Assembly (NCBI RefSeq): GCF_015595035.1
Contig: NZ_JADNRN010000005.1
Location: 83,588 to 147,587 of the forward strand
Length of the DNA stretch: 64,000 nt
Direction: 5' to 3'
From: Marinibium conchae
GTDB taxonomy: Bacteria; Pseudomonadota; Gammaproteobacteria; Enterobacterales; Alteromonadaceae
Positions within the stretch are counted from its first letter, which is position 1. The number at the start of each line of letters is the position of its first letter. This document shows positions 1-9,598 of the stretch, one piece after another. Both the position numbers and the translations under genes were made by a program. The notes under the pieces are model-generated. The model was not told the origin of the DNA. It saw nothing but the letters and a program-made list of their open reading frames with translations, and did not search any database.

Positions 1-834
1 TTGGCTTTGATCGGGGCACAGACCCATTAATGAGGCATTGAAAAACTCTGGAAACACCGCAAAATCGCTTTTGTAACTCGATAAGGCGTCGATAAAATAC
101 TCAACCTGTTGAAGCACATCGTCTACTGACTCAACCTCCCTCATCATCCATTGAACCGCTCCCACCCTTACAATGGCTTTACGACTATCAATGACTGTTT
201 CTGAAGACTCGTACAGATAATTATTCCACTCTAATAAGGTTGCGTAACCTAATGACTTCTCGTCTTCTGGCAGGTATTTATGAAGTAAGCGTTTTACCTG
301 AAAATCATTTGATAACTGAAAAGTAAGGATGGGGTCGTAAAGTTCTCGGCGTGCTACAGCCTGCAAGTATTCACTTGCCGATATTTTGTCAGCTTGAGCT
401 TGGTAACCAGGAATGCGCCCGCCGGCAAGAATCGCTTTCAAATTCGCTTTTTTACACAACTCCTTTCTAGCTTCATATAAACGCCTGCCAAGGCGATATC
501 CCCTATACTCAGGATCTATTAGTAAGTCGAGACCATAGAGCGCATCGCCATTCGGATTATTGTGTATCGCTTCGCGGTGACCAATTAGATCGTCGTAGGT
601 ATGTGGATTACTAAAGCGGTCATAATCAACTTGAACGGTTAATGCGGCACCAATCACTTTGTCGCGATCAACGATGACAATTTGGCCCTCAGCAAAGTCC
701 TCAATCAAACCCTTGATGGTAAATTCAGACCATGCGCCACCAATATCAACATACACCTTATCCATCAATACCTTTAATTGAGGATAATCGCTACTCTCTA
801 AATTCCTAACGTTAAGATGCAGCTCGTTGTGCAT
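1..834 (-). CDS. GNAT acetyltransferase / carbon-nitrogen hydrolase fusion protein, 3' part cut by window edge
   Basis: Reading leftward from an ATG at 834 gives 278 uninterrupted codons to the window edge, so the C-terminus is missing. Residues from about 8 to 180 look like a GNAT acetyltransferase, with an acetyl-CoA loop of the type YRGYRLGRRLYEARK. From about residue 205 the sequence AIVRVGAVQWMMREV and then FAVFPEFFNA looks like the start of a nitrilase/carbon-nitrogen hydrolase domain, the Glu of FPEF matching the catalytic Glu. Fusions with this domain order are known in gammaproteobacteria; their substrate is generally unassigned. A weak Shine-Dalgarno AGGGG lies about 10 bases before the start. 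The remaining Lys and Cys of the catalytic triad would lie outside the window. Confidence 0.8.
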   Translation of the reverse strand, partial: MHNELHLNVRNLESSDYPQLKVLMDKVYVDIGGAWSEFTIKGLIEDFAEGQIVIVDRDKVIGAALTVQVDYDRFSNPHTYDDLIGHREAIHNNPNGDALYGLDLLIDPEYRGYRLGRRLYEARKELCKKANLKAILAGGRIPGYQAQADKISASEYLQAVARRELYDPILTFQLSNDFQVKRLLHKYLPEDEKSLGYATLLEWNNYLYESSETVIDSRKAIVRVGAVQWMMREVESVDDVLQQVEYFIDALSSYKSDFAVFPEFFNASLMGLCPDQSQ

Positions 835-940
835 AGTGTATGTACCCCTAGAAGAAATGTATGGTTACTTATGTAGTTGCAAGGTGTCTAACTGTTACTC
901 ACAGTCGCTTTTCGTCGAAAACGCTAAGATAGATTAAAAA

Positions 941-968
941 CAAAAAAGCCGCAATAAAATGCGGCTTT
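941..968 (-). terminator. Rho-independent terminator of fklB
   Basis: On the minus strand a 7-bp stem (AGCCGCA/TGCGGCT, 6-base loop) is followed by a T-rich run. It lies about 55 bases past the fklB stop codon. Confidence 0.8.
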
Positions 969-1022
969 CGTTTCATCATCAATTCGATGAAGAAGTGCTA
1001 GTTAACTTAGTGACACTATCGA

Positions 1023-1643
1023 CTACGCAACGATATCAAGAAGCTCTACGTCAAACACAAGAGTTGAGTATGGACCAATCGCACCACCGGCACCTTGTTC
1101 ACCATAAGCTAGGTCGTGAGGAACATACAAACGCCACTTTGAGCCAACAGGCATCATTTGAAGTGCTTCGGTCCAACCTTTGATCACGCCACCTACAGGA
1201 AACTCAGCCGGTTGACCACGGTCATAAGAACTATCGAAAACGTCACCGTTGATTAATGTGCCATGGTAATGTGTGCGAACTGTCGATGCAGCTGATGGCT
1301 TATCACCATTACCCGCCGTGAGAATTTCGTATTGAAGACCTGAATCAGTCGTAACAACCTCTTCACGTTTAGCATTGTCTTCTAAAAACTTAGCGCCTTC
1401 TTCAACTGCACCAGCAAATTGCTCTTGCTTAGCGGCTTGCATACGCTCATGAATCTCAGTGAAAGCAGCACGAAGATCGTTGCTATCAACTTGTGGCTCT
1501 ATGCGGCTGAAACCGTCGGTTAAACCGGTAAGTACCGTTTCCACATCAAGGCCGTCGAATGGGTTTGAAGCTAACTGCTCACCCATTTGATAACCAATAC
1601 CGTAACTTGCCTGTGCTTCTACTGTTGAGTATTTATCTGACAC
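1023..1643 (-). CDS. fklB: FKBP-type peptidyl-prolyl cis-trans isomerase (FklB/FKBP22)
   Basis: Catalyses cis-trans isomerisation of proline peptide bonds and assists protein folding. At 206 residues it has the same length as E. coli FklB. Residues 1-75 form the helical dimerisation arm of the FKBP22 group. Residues about 115-206 are the FKBP domain, with VFDSSYDRGQPAEFPVGGVI and the AYGEQGAGGAIGP loop that line the active site. There is no signal peptide, so it is probably cytoplasmic. The start is GTG, supported by GGAG six bases upstream. It diverges from ppc across a 201-base gap and has its own terminator downstream. Confidence 0.93.
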   Translation of the reverse strand: MSDKYSTVEAQASYGIGYQMGEQLASNPFDGLDVETVLTGLTDGFSRIEPQVDSNDLRAAFTEIHERMQAAKQEQFAGAVEEGAKFLEDNAKREEVVTTDSGLQYEILTAGNGDKPSAASTVRTHYHGTLINGDVFDSSYDRGQPAEFPVGGVIKGWTEALQMMPVGSKWRLYVPHDLAYGEQGAGGAIGPYSTLVFDVELLDIVA

Positions 1644-1844
1644 GTGGTCTCCAAAATCTTAAGTTAAAAAAGGGTTTGGAGCTTAGATACTCCAAAACTG
1701 GTGGCGTAGCTTAGCATATATCCTCACCGTTTTACATGTGTCCTTATGAGCATTAGCATTATGATATAAGGCTTGAAATTAGACTTTAGGCTGAATCATG
1801 TATATCGTGTTACTAGGTCTATTTTTTCGAGGAAAAAGCAAAAT

Positions 1845-4454
1845 ATGAATGATTCGCTCAACGCACAACTGAAGGATACTGTACGTTACTTAGGCGCAAC
1901 ACTTGGGGAAACAATTGAAGCTGAGTTAGGCAGCGAATGGTTGCAAAAAATAGAGCAAATCAGACAAGATGGACGTGACTCTTATGCTGGCGAAGAAGAG
2001 AGCACAACTCGTTTGACCGCGTTATTCTCGTCACTTGATAATCCATCTCTTTTATCTATTGGCCGTGCCTTTGCACAATTTTTAAATCTTGCAAATATTG
2101 CCGAGCAAGAATACAACAGTGCAACACAACGCGACGAGTCTCTAGCCGTTTCATTAGAGAAAATAAAAGCACTAGGTGCCGATAAAGAAAAAGTACTTGA
2201 GGCGGTAAAAAACCTCAATATTGATTTAGTGCTTACTGCTCACCCCACCGAAGTTACTCGCCGCACTTTAATTCACAAGCATCGTCAACTGGCGGCGCAA
2301 CTCCAGGAACTGCATGCGTCTGACTTAAGTGCTCACGATGAAAAACGAATTAAAACGCGTATTGCAGGCTTAATTAGTCAGGCCTGGCACACCGAAGAAA
2401 TACGCTCGGTTCGCCCTACTCCAGTTGATGAAGCTCGCTGGGGATTTTCCGTTATCGAAACCTCGCTTTGGGAGGCCGTACCAGAATTCCTCCGAGAGCT
2501 CGATGAATACTTACAGAATCAATTTGATATAGAGTTGCCGCTTAATGCTAACACCGTGCAATTTAGTTCATGGATGGGTGGGGACAGAGACGGTAACCCT
2601 TTTGTTACGTCCAAAGTCACAGAAGAAGTATTAAAAAGAGCTCGTCGACGCGCCGCAAAGTTGTTTTCACTCGACCTCGACAATTTATACATTGAATTAT
2701 CAATGAATGATTGTAGCCCGGAATTGCGTGAACTAGTGGGCGATACTAAAGAACCTTATCGTGCAGCTCTTAAGAGCGTGCGCGAAAAACTTGAGCTCAC
2801 CAGAGATGGTAAAATTCCCATCGAGGAATGGGTTTCTAGCGATGAAGAATTATTAAAGCCCTTAATGGCTTGTTACAACTCTCTACACAAGTGTGGCATG
2901 AGTGTTATTGCTGAAGCTGCCCTCAAAGACACTATCCGACGAGTTCACAGCTTTGGAGTGCATCTACTTAAACTAGACGTCAGACAAGATTCAGAGCGTC
3001 ATGCGGATGTTTTCAGTGAATTGACCCGTTATCTTGGTATTGGTGATTACGGACAATGGAATGAGGAAGATAAGCAAGCCTTCTTACTCAGAGAGCTTAG
3101 TTCAAAACGCCCATTGATCCCCGCAAAATGGGAGCCAAGTGAAGATGTACAAGAAGTCATTGATACTTGCCGAGTCATTTCTCGCCACAGTAAAGAAGGC
3201 TTTGGTATTTACATCATTTCAATGGCAAGCGAAGCATCTGACGTGCTTGCCGTGCAGTTACTCTTGAAAGAATGTGGCGTTGATTGGCCAATGCCAGTTG
3301 CTCCTTTATTCGAAACCCTCGACGACCTTAACAATTCTCCAAAAGTGATGCGCAATCTGCTCGATATTGACTGGTATCGTGGTTACATCTCTGGGCGACA
3401 ATACGTCATGATAGGCTACTCTGATTCAGCCAAAGATGCCGGTTCATTAGCTGCTGGCTGGGCTCAGTATGAAAGCCAAGAAGCCTTAGTGGCGCTGGCT
3501 GACGATAAAGATGTAACGCTTACCTTGTTCCACGGTCGAGGTGGTACTATCGGCCGTGGTGGCTTACCGGCCAAAGCAGCCATTCATTCACAACCTCCAG
3601 GCTCACTCAGCGGTGGTTTTCGAGTAACCGAGCAGGGCGAAACAATCCGCTACAAATTCGGTATGCCGCAGTTAGCCAAGCGCAGTTTGTCTATATACGC
3701 CGCAGCCGTCGTAGAAGCGATGTTGTCACCGCCGCCCGCGCCAAAAAGCGAATGGCGCGAAACAATTACTAAAATGGCTGCCTTAGCACGCGATAATTAC
3801 CGAGGTGTTGTGCGCACCGATCCAGAGTTTGTGCCGTATTTCCGAGTCGCAACACCTGAGCAAGAACTAGGTAAGTTGCCCCTAGGTAGCCGACCAGCAA
3901 AACGAAACCCTCAAGGCGGAATAGAGAGCTTACGCGCCATACCATGGATTTTTGCATGGGCACAAACTCGCATGGTATTGCCCTCTTGGCTAGGTGTGAT
4001 GAAGGCAGTTGAGTCGGTCAAGAACGACGGTAACGATGCACTTGTGAAAGACATGATAGACAATTGGCCTTTCTTCAACTCGCGTTTATCGATGCTGGAT
4101 ATGGTGTTCAAAAAGGCTGAACCGCACATTAGCGCAGCTTACGATGCACGTCTTGTTCCTGAAAACCTAAAACATTTCGGTGAAGGTTTACGAGCTGAGT
4201 TGAAAGAGAGTATCGCTTCGATTTTGCGCATATTGGATCACACCGACATGATGGAAGACGACCCCCATGGCAGGCTTTCAATGGATATACGCGGCGGCTA
4301 CTTAGAGCCTTTGCACTATCTGCAAATCGAGCTGTTAGACAGAATTCGCAAGGAAGGTACGTCGGAATATAGTGACAATGACATTGCGACCTTAGAAATG
4401 GCCATGATGGTTACTATTACAGGCATAGCTATAGGACTGAGAAACACCGGTTAA
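1845..4454 (+). CDS. ppc: Phosphoenolpyruvate carboxylase
   Basis: Carboxylates phosphoenolpyruvate to oxaloacetate, refilling the TCA cycle; it lies near mdh, which uses the same product. The chosen ATG at 1845 follows GAGGAAA and gives 869 residues, close to the 883 of E. coli. The frame stays open upstream to 1773, but those 24 codons look unlike the family. Key residues are the catalytic His133 in TAHPTEV, the FHGRGGTIGRGG loop (His563 onward), and the conserved C-terminus ending GLRNTG, which carries the allosteric aspartate-site region. It is a single gene with a bidirectional terminator shared with mdh. Confidence 0.97.
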   Translation: MNDSLNAQLKDTVRYLGATLGETIEAELGSEWLQKIEQIRQDGRDSYAGEEESTTRLTALFSSLDNPSLLSIGRAFAQFLNLANIAEQEYNSATQRDESLAVSLEKIKALGADKEKVLEAVKNLNIDLVLTAHPTEVTRRTLIHKHRQLAAQLQELHASDLSAHDEKRIKTRIAGLISQAWHTEEIRSVRPTPVDEARWGFSVIETSLWEAVPEFLRELDEYLQNQFDIELPLNANTVQFSSWMGGDRDGNPFVTSKVTEEVLKRARRRAAKLFSLDLDNLYIELSMNDCSPELRELVGDTKEPYRAALKSVREKLELTRDGKIPIEEWVSSDEELLKPLMACYNSLHKCGMSVIAEAALKDTIRRVHSFGVHLLKLDVRQDSERHADVFSELTRYLGIGDYGQWNEEDKQAFLLRELSSKRPLIPAKWEPSEDVQEVIDTCRVISRHSKEGFGIYIISMASEASDVLAVQLLLKECGVDWPMPVAPLFETLDDLNNSPKVMRNLLDIDWYRGYISGRQYVMIGYSDSAKDAGSLAAGWAQYESQEALVALADDKDVTLTLFHGRGGTIGRGGLPAKAAIHSQPPGSLSGGFRVTEQGETIRYKFGMPQLAKRSLSIYAAAVVEAMLSPPPAPKSEWRETITKMAALARDNYRGVVRTDPEFVPYFRVATPEQELGKLPLGSRPAKRNPQGGIESLRAIPWIFAWAQTRMVLPSWLGVMKAVESVKNDGNDALVKDMIDNWPFFNSRLSMLDMVFKKAEPHISAAYDARLVPENLKHFGEGLRAELKESIASILRILDHTDMMEDDPHGRLSMDIRGGYLEPLHYLQIELLDRIRKEGTSEYSDNDIATLEMAMMVTITGIAIGLRNTG

Positions 4455-4483
4455 GACCTGAAATATAGGCAACTTTAGTGACA

Positions 4484-4520
4484 AAAAAACGCTTCCTCAT
4501 ACAGAGAGAAGCGTTTTTTT
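4484..4520. terminator. Bidirectional terminator between ppc and mdh
   Basis: The inverted repeat AAAAAACGCTTC / GAAGCGTTTTTT has a 12-base loop and A/T runs on both outer flanks. It can end transcripts from the convergent ppc and mdh genes. Confidence 0.88.
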
Positions 4521-4583
4521 ATTTTTAGCTTGCAAATTTTAGCATTTTTGCTTTTAAAGCAACGCGCTTAAGCGCTCATAGAA

Positions 4584-5522
4584 CTAGCTATTTACGAAAT
4601 CAACACCAAGCTTGATATCGCCACGCAAACCTTCAAGCATGTCATTTTTCGCTTTTTCTTCAAAGGCGCTCAGATCACCATACGGTAGAATCTCTTCTAC
4701 GCCATTTACGCCTAAGCGCACTGGGTGAGCGAAGAAAGCGGCATCATCAGAGTCATCTACTTGTACGTAAGTATATTCAACAACCGCCTCGCCTTTCATT
4801 GCAGCAACGAGTGACAAACAAAAACGAGCTGCCGCCTGCCCCATTGATAAAGTAGCTGAACCACCACCCGCTTTTGCTTCAACCACTTCCGTTCCTGCAT
4901 TTTGAATGCGAGTTGTTAGGCTCGCCACTTCTTCATCACTGAAAGACACACCTTCAACCTGTGAAAGAAGAGGAAGAATAGTTGTTCCCGAGTGGCCACC
5001 AATAACCGGAACGTGCACATCTGTTGTGTTCAAACCTTTAAGGTTAGCCACAAATGTTTCAGCTCGGATAACATCCAAGGTAGTCACACCGAACAATTTG
5101 TTTTTATCGTAAACGCCTTTTGCTTTGAGCGTTTCAGCCGCTATAGCAACAGTTGTATTCACTGGGTTAGTGATCACACCAACGCATGCTTGAGGACAAT
5201 TATCAGCAACAGCTTCAATCAAGTTTTTAACAATACCGGCATTGATATTGAAAAGGTCCGAACGGTCCATACCTGGCTTTCTTGGAACGCCTGCTGGGAT
5301 AAGAACAATATCGCAGCCGGTAAGTGCTTCTGCCAAATCATCTTTTCCATGACCTGTAACATCTACATCCGTTGGGATATGGCTTAAATCAACTGCGACA
5401 CCCGGAACGACCGGCGCTACGTCGTACAACGCAAGCGCTGAACCCGCTGGCAATTGAGTTTTAAGTAATAACGATAACGCTTGACCAATACCACCAGCGG
5501 CACCTAATACAGCAACCTTCAT
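4584..5522 (-). CDS. mdh: Malate dehydrogenase (NAD)
   Basis: Oxidises malate to oxaloacetate with NAD in the TCA cycle. The 312 residues equal the E. coli length and align without gaps at the key sites: the dinucleotide-binding GAAGGIG (7-13), substrate arginines Arg81 and Arg87 in [10 protein letters not shown], Asp150 and Arg153 in TLDVIR, and catalytic His177 in [13 protein letters not shown] lies seven bases before the ATG. It is divergent from argR with a 222-base gap, a gene pair conserved in many gammaproteobacteria. Confidence 0.97.
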   Translation of the reverse strand: MKVAVLGAAGGIGQALSLLLKTQLPAGSALALYDVAPVVPGVAVDLSHIPTDVDVTGHGKDDLAEALTGCDIVLIPAGVPRKPGMDRSDLFNINAGIVKNLIEAVADNCPQACVGVITNPVNTTVAIAAETLKAKGVYDKNKLFGVTTLDVIRAETFVANLKGLNTTDVHVPVIGGHSGTTILPLLSQVEGVSFSDEEVASLTTRIQNAGTEVVEAKAGGGSATLSMGQAAARFCLSLVAAMKGEAVVEYTYVQVDDSDDAAFFAHPVRLGVNGVEEILPYGDLSAFEEKAKNDMLEGLRGDIKLGVDFVNS

Positions 5523-5744
5523 AAGAATCTCCTGATTAAAAAAACCTGTAATTTTCGCACGACACCTTAATGTAAATACGCCTAAATCTCAATCATCGTA
5601 TGGTCTTATATAGACGAAATTAGTTTAGGTTCACAGTTATTTTACGTGGTTAACATTTTGATCACAGCTAATTGAGTCATTCGTTTGCGAAATCCCTAGC
5701 TGTGATGCAAAATATACAAAAATTTCTTTATTACGGATTAATTA

Positions 5745-6209
5745 ATGTCGAATGCTAAGCAAGACGCCCTCGTAAAATCATTTAAAGAGCTACTGAAAAC
5801 CGAAAGCTATGGCTCGCAGGGTGAAATTGTCAACGCACTCAAAGACAACGGCTTTGACAATATAAGTCAGTCAAAAGTGTCGCGTATGTTAAGTAAATTC
5901 GGCGCTGTACGCACGCGCAATGCGCGCGGAGATATGGTCTATTGCCTGCCGCCAGAGCTAGGTATGCCAACGGCAAAAAGTCCGCTAAAACAATTGGTTT
6001 TAGACATCGTGCACAATAATGTGATGGTAATTATAAGAACGAGTCCAGGAGCCGCTCAGCTTATTGCTCGGCTACTTGACTCGCTTAGCCACACCGATGG
6101 TGTGCTAGGTACAATCGCTGGTGATGATACCATCTTCATTGCACCCGCCGACATCACACAGATCGAAGAACTTCGTCAAAGAGTTGAAGACCTATTTGAA
6201 AGCGTGTAG
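5745..6209 (+). CDS. argR: Arginine repressor ArgR
   Basis: Arginine-responsive hexameric DNA-binding regulator, also an accessory factor for Xer recombination in E. coli. It has 154 residues. The N-terminal winged helix (about 1-75) contains [20 protein letters not shown], the recognition helix region. The C-terminal arginine-binding/oligomerisation domain (about 85-154) contains [12 protein letters not shown], whose paired Asp residues contact arginine. The Shine-Dalgarno sequence is weak. The upstream gap contains the imperfect palindrome TGCAAAATATACA near 5717, which might be an autoregulatory ARG box, but it matches the consensus poorly. Confidence 0.95.
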   Translation: MSNAKQDALVKSFKELLKTESYGSQGEIVNALKDNGFDNISQSKVSRMLSKFGAVRTRNARGDMVYCLPPELGMPTAKSPLKQLVLDIVHNNVMVIIRTSPGAAQLIARLLDSLSHTDGVLGTIAGDDTIFIAPADITQIEELRQRVEDLFESV

Positions 6210-6441
6210 TGCTACTTTGATTTTCCTATCCATCTATCGAGCATTGCCTAATATCTATCACTGCGCGGTAAGACTTCATTTTCATTATTAGTTATTTATT
6301 AAAATACGTTTTGTTTATGTCGCTACTTTACATTCAAAAAACACTTGGTATGGTCGATAAAGGTAACTCGAATCAAATTCAAGGTAGATGAGTCTCGCAC
6401 CTGAAACCGGTGGATGACGCATTCAGCCACGTAAGAGTCTT

Positions 6442-8523
6442 ATGAAAAATAAACCAAAGCTAATTAACAAACTTATTGCCCTGTTATTTGCTCTGTCCTT
6501 ATTACTAATCACAGCCTTTTCCTTGGGTTTATTTGCCACCGAGCTTGAATTACTCGAAGACAACTTCCCTCAATATGCTGTTCGCGCAGTCAATGGCGAT
6601 GCCCAGCACTCAGAAACTTTTGACAACCAAAGAGCAAGGACAACCTGCGAAGTCGTGGCCGCTGGCAAGTACGACGTTTGCGGCGCTAGTTTTATTATCG
6701 AAAAAAGCTACGGTAATGGCATAGACCTCAGCAGCTACGACAGCCTATTGTTAACCTTTTCGACAGAAAACCCCCTCGAGGTGTCGAAAGTGAAATTCTC
6801 GCTCCGAAATAACAATGAGGCTTATTCTTTACGAGACCAACCGGACTCACACAAATATAATAGTGTCGTCCTCAAAGACAGCAGCGGTAGTGTAAGTCAA
6901 AAAATCCCCCTAAGTTATTTTCAGGTTGAAAGTTGGTGGGTTCGTGAATTTGGTGTTGAATTTGAAGACGCTCAACTTGACTTCACCAACATTGTCGCCT
7001 TTGACCTCATTAATAACGACATGAGCATTGACGGTACTTATATTATTGAAGTCAGCTCTATCAAGTTCTTCGGAGAAGCGATAAACATTACCCAACTTCT
7101 CAGCCTCGTTGCCGCCCTTTGGCTTTCTATCATTGTTTTACTGGTAGCTCGCAACCGCATCCTATTGCACGAGCGAGCAACAAGAGATCATCTCACTGGC
7201 ATCCCAAATCGAAACGGGCTGCAAGAGTGGATAGACAGTTTAAGCGCCTCAGCAAATCGCCCGGTGCCGCTAACGATGTTCTACATCGACATAGATGATT
7301 TTAAAAAAGTAAATGACACTTACGGCCATAGTGCCGGCGACATCATTCTTACTAGTTTCTGTAAAGCGGTAAAAAGTACGATGAAAAAAGCTTCTGCTAA
7401 GCACTGCATTTTTAGTCGACTCTCGGGTGATGAATTTGTCATTTACGCAGCAAACTATAGCGAAACGCAAGCAACTCAACTTGCAAAGCTTCTCTACAAA
7501 GAATTAGAACAGCCTGTAGTACTCGATAATGCCGAATTAACTATATCAATCAGTATGGGTATAGCGTCAAACGATGTTGTCTCTAGCGACACTGCTGACT
7601 TATCCGATAAGGCCGACATGGCCATGTATTACGCGAAAGTAAGAGGTAAAAATAGATACAAAATTTACAATGCCGAGGTAGAAAAAGAGGCCGAAAACCG
7701 CAGAGAAATCGCCAGAGCGATACGAGAAGCCATCGAAAACGACCTACTCGACTTACAATACATGCCGATTTTCGACATTGAAAGTCGCCAAGTCAAAAAT
7801 GTAGAAGTATTGCTACGAACTCGCTCTGAAGAATTAACACATCTTGGCCCCAGAGAGTTCGTTCCGATAGCAGAGGAATTTGGTCTTATTCAGTTACTAG
7901 ACGCTTGGGTAATGAAAACAACCTTTTCCGTTATCGATAAAAATAGAGATATCGTTGAACAACTTGGCTTATGTTTTTGCATCAACGTATCAACGATTGA
8001 CCTGCAAGACAAAGGCTTCAGTCAAACCGTCATATCACAAATGCAAAAGCATAATATCAAAGCTGATTGGTTCGCATTAGAGATAACCGAAACCGCGTTT
8101 GAAAGTCATCAAAAGGCATCCATTTCGTCACTCAATGAGTTGAGTGACATGGGTATCTCAATTGTCTTGGATAATTTTGGCACGGGTTATACTGCACTCA
8201 ATCAGCTTATTAGCTATCCAATCAACGGATTAAAAATAGATAAGAGTTTTACCGATTTGCTGATAGAAACGAACAACATGAACTTCACGAAAAAAGGTGA
8301 AACGCTGATCCGTTCAATTATTAACATCGCGAATGAATACGACCTTAAAATTACCGCTGAAGGCGTTGAAAACCTCGACCAATTTTATTTTCTAGAGGGT
8401 GCAGGCTGCGATTTGATCCAAGGCTATTTATATTCTGAGCCTCTTTCACTGACAGATCTCACCCGAGGGCTTAGAAATCAAGACTTATTAGCTGACCCTA
8501 GCGCTATTGATAGCGATAACTAA
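6442..8523 (+). CDS. Membrane-anchored GGDEF-EAL protein with periplasmic sensor domain
   Basis: A 693-residue cyclic-di-GMP signalling protein. A first membrane span lies at about 10-33. A periplasmic beta-rich domain at about 40-212 resembles a carbohydrate-binding jelly roll (inference). A second span lies at about 217-236. The GGDEF domain (about 247-410) reads SGDEF at 328-332, a variant usually still compatible with cyclase activity. The EAL domain (about 425-675) reads EVL at 455-457 and keeps Asn515, the Glu of EITE, Lys598 and the Glu of AEGVE. However, the usual DDFG motif is DNFG (577-580), so one metal-binding Asp is lost and phosphodiesterase activity is doubtful. The 232-base gap upstream has no other gene; a weakly riboswitch-like stretch lies at 6385-6440. 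Confidence 0.88.
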   Translation: MKNKPKLINKLIALLFALSLLLITAFSLGLFATELELLEDNFPQYAVRAVNGDAQHSETFDNQRARTTCEVVAAGKYDVCGASFIIEKSYGNGIDLSSYDSLLLTFSTENPLEVSKVKFSLRNNNEAYSLRDQPDSHKYNSVVLKDSSGSVSQKIPLSYFQVESWWVREFGVEFEDAQLDFTNIVAFDLINNDMSIDGTYIIEVSSIKFFGEAINITQLLSLVAALWLSIIVLLVARNRILLHERATRDHLTGIPNRNGLQEWIDSLSASANRPVPLTMFYIDIDDFKKVNDTYGHSAGDIILTSFCKAVKSTMKKASAKHCIFSRLSGDEFVIYAANYSETQATQLAKLLYKELEQPVVLDNAELTISISMGIASNDVVSSDTADLSDKADMAMYYAKVRGKNRYKIYNAEVEKEAENRREIARAIREAIENDLLDLQYMPIFDIESRQVKNVEVLLRTRSEELTHLGPREFVPIAEEFGLIQLLDAWVMKTTFSVIDKNRDIVEQLGLCFCINVSTIDLQDKGFSQTVISQMQKHNIKADWFALEITETAFESHQKASISSLNELSDMGISIVLDNFGTGYTALNQLISYPINGLKIDKSFTDLLIETNNMNFTKKGETLIRSIINIANEYDLKITAEGVENLDQFYFLEGAGCDLIQGYLYSEPLSLTDLTRGLRNQDLLADPSAIDSDN

Positions 8524-8551
8524 TGGGCTCACAAACTAAGTATTGCAAAGC

Positions 8552-9451
8552 TTAATCGCCCTTTAAGTCTAAACCTAGGTTATATAGAGTATTCTTCTTC
8601 AAGCCATAATGCTTAGCGGTAATGGCTGCGGCCTTTTTGAGAGGTAATTCTTCAGCTAAACTCTTTAACAAAGCGATAGCCTCGGGTGATACATCCCCTT
8701 TTTGTAAGTTGTTGGGGCAATATATCATGATCACAAATTCCCCTTTTTGATGCACTGGATCAGCGTCTAGCCATGCTAAGATTTCATCAGCACAACCATA
8801 TTTAAAAGTTTCGAAGGTTTTTGTCAGCTCTTTTGCAAGCACTATCTGATGATTCGTTTGTAAGTACTTGCTACATGCTTCGATAGTATCTCGTATGCGA
8901 CGCGGCGCTTCATAAAAGATGGTTGTCGTTCCACTATTTGAAAGGCTTTGAAGAATATCACCTTTTGCCATTTGCTTTATTGGTAAAAAGCCGCGAAAGG
9001 TAAAACGGTCTGTAGGTAAGCCTGAAGCGCTTAAGGCTGTTGTTAATGCACACGGTCCCGGTAGGGCCACAACATGCAGCTTAGCAAGTCGACACTCCCT
9101 AACAAAAACGTAGCCCGGATCACTAATCAGTGGTGTTCCAGCATCAGAAATCAAAGCAATAGACTTACCCTGCTTCAACTTTTCAATGAGCTGTTGAGCA
9201 CGTGCACTTTCGTTGTGATCATGCAGCGACAGGGTTGCGGTTTGAATCGCATAATGCGATAAAAGCCGCCCTGAGTGCCTCGTGTCCTCTGCAGCAATAA
9301 TATCAACATCATTAAGGATCTGTAGAGCTCGACTGCTGATGTCGGATAAGTTACCTATTGGCGTGGGCACTATGAAAAGTGTACCACTCATACTCATTTG
9401 AGAGCGCGCTTCATCTTCATATGAGCTAGTCATGCGTTGACCTTCAGACAT
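8552..9451 (-). CDS. rsmI: 16S rRNA (cytidine1402-2'-O)-methyltransferase RsmI
   Basis: Uses S-adenosylmethionine to methylate the ribose of C1402 in the ribosomal decoding centre. It is a tetrapyrrole-methylase-fold enzyme with VPTPIGNLSDIS, AEDTRHSG, SDAGTPLISDPG and LPGPCALTTALSASG, all hallmarks of RsmI. The C-terminus carries LKKAAAITAKHYGLKKNTLY, typical of the family. With the first ATG (9451) it has 299 residues. The ATG at 9433 has a better-placed AAGG, and family alignment really begins near residue 21, so the true start is uncertain. It is divergent from lpoA, the same arrangement as yraL/yraM in E. coli. Confidence 0.93.
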   Translation of the reverse strand: MSEGQRMTSSYEDEARSQMSMSGTLFIVPTPIGNLSDISSRALQILNDVDIIAAEDTRHSGRLLSHYAIQTATLSLHDHNESARAQQLIEKLKQGKSIALISDAGTPLISDPGYVFVRECRLAKLHVVALPGPCALTTALSASGLPTDRFTFRGFLPIKQMAKGDILQSLSNSGTTTIFYEAPRRIRDTIEACSKYLQTNHQIVLAKELTKTFETFKYGCADEILAWLDADPVHQKGEFVIMIYCPNNLQKGDVSPEAIALLKSLAEELPLKKAAAITAKHYGLKKNTLYNLGLDLKGD

Positions 9452-9598
9452 TATTTGATTTATTCCTATTTTTTACAGTCGATGTGTATGCCATTCAGTA
9501 CTATTCTACACCGACTTTAGAATAGAATATGTGAAAGTAGATAGATATTTATTCACGCTCTAGTAAACTAACAATACAATGACAAGAAGAGAGTATTT

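Noticed and set aside
959..1183. 74-codon plus-strand frame at the end of fklB
   Set aside because: It begins inside the fklB terminator and runs antisense to conserved FKBP codons.
4906..5387. Plus-strand frames opposite mdh of up to 131 codons
   Set aside because: Antisense to a fully conserved malate dehydrogenase; no ribosome site or domain.
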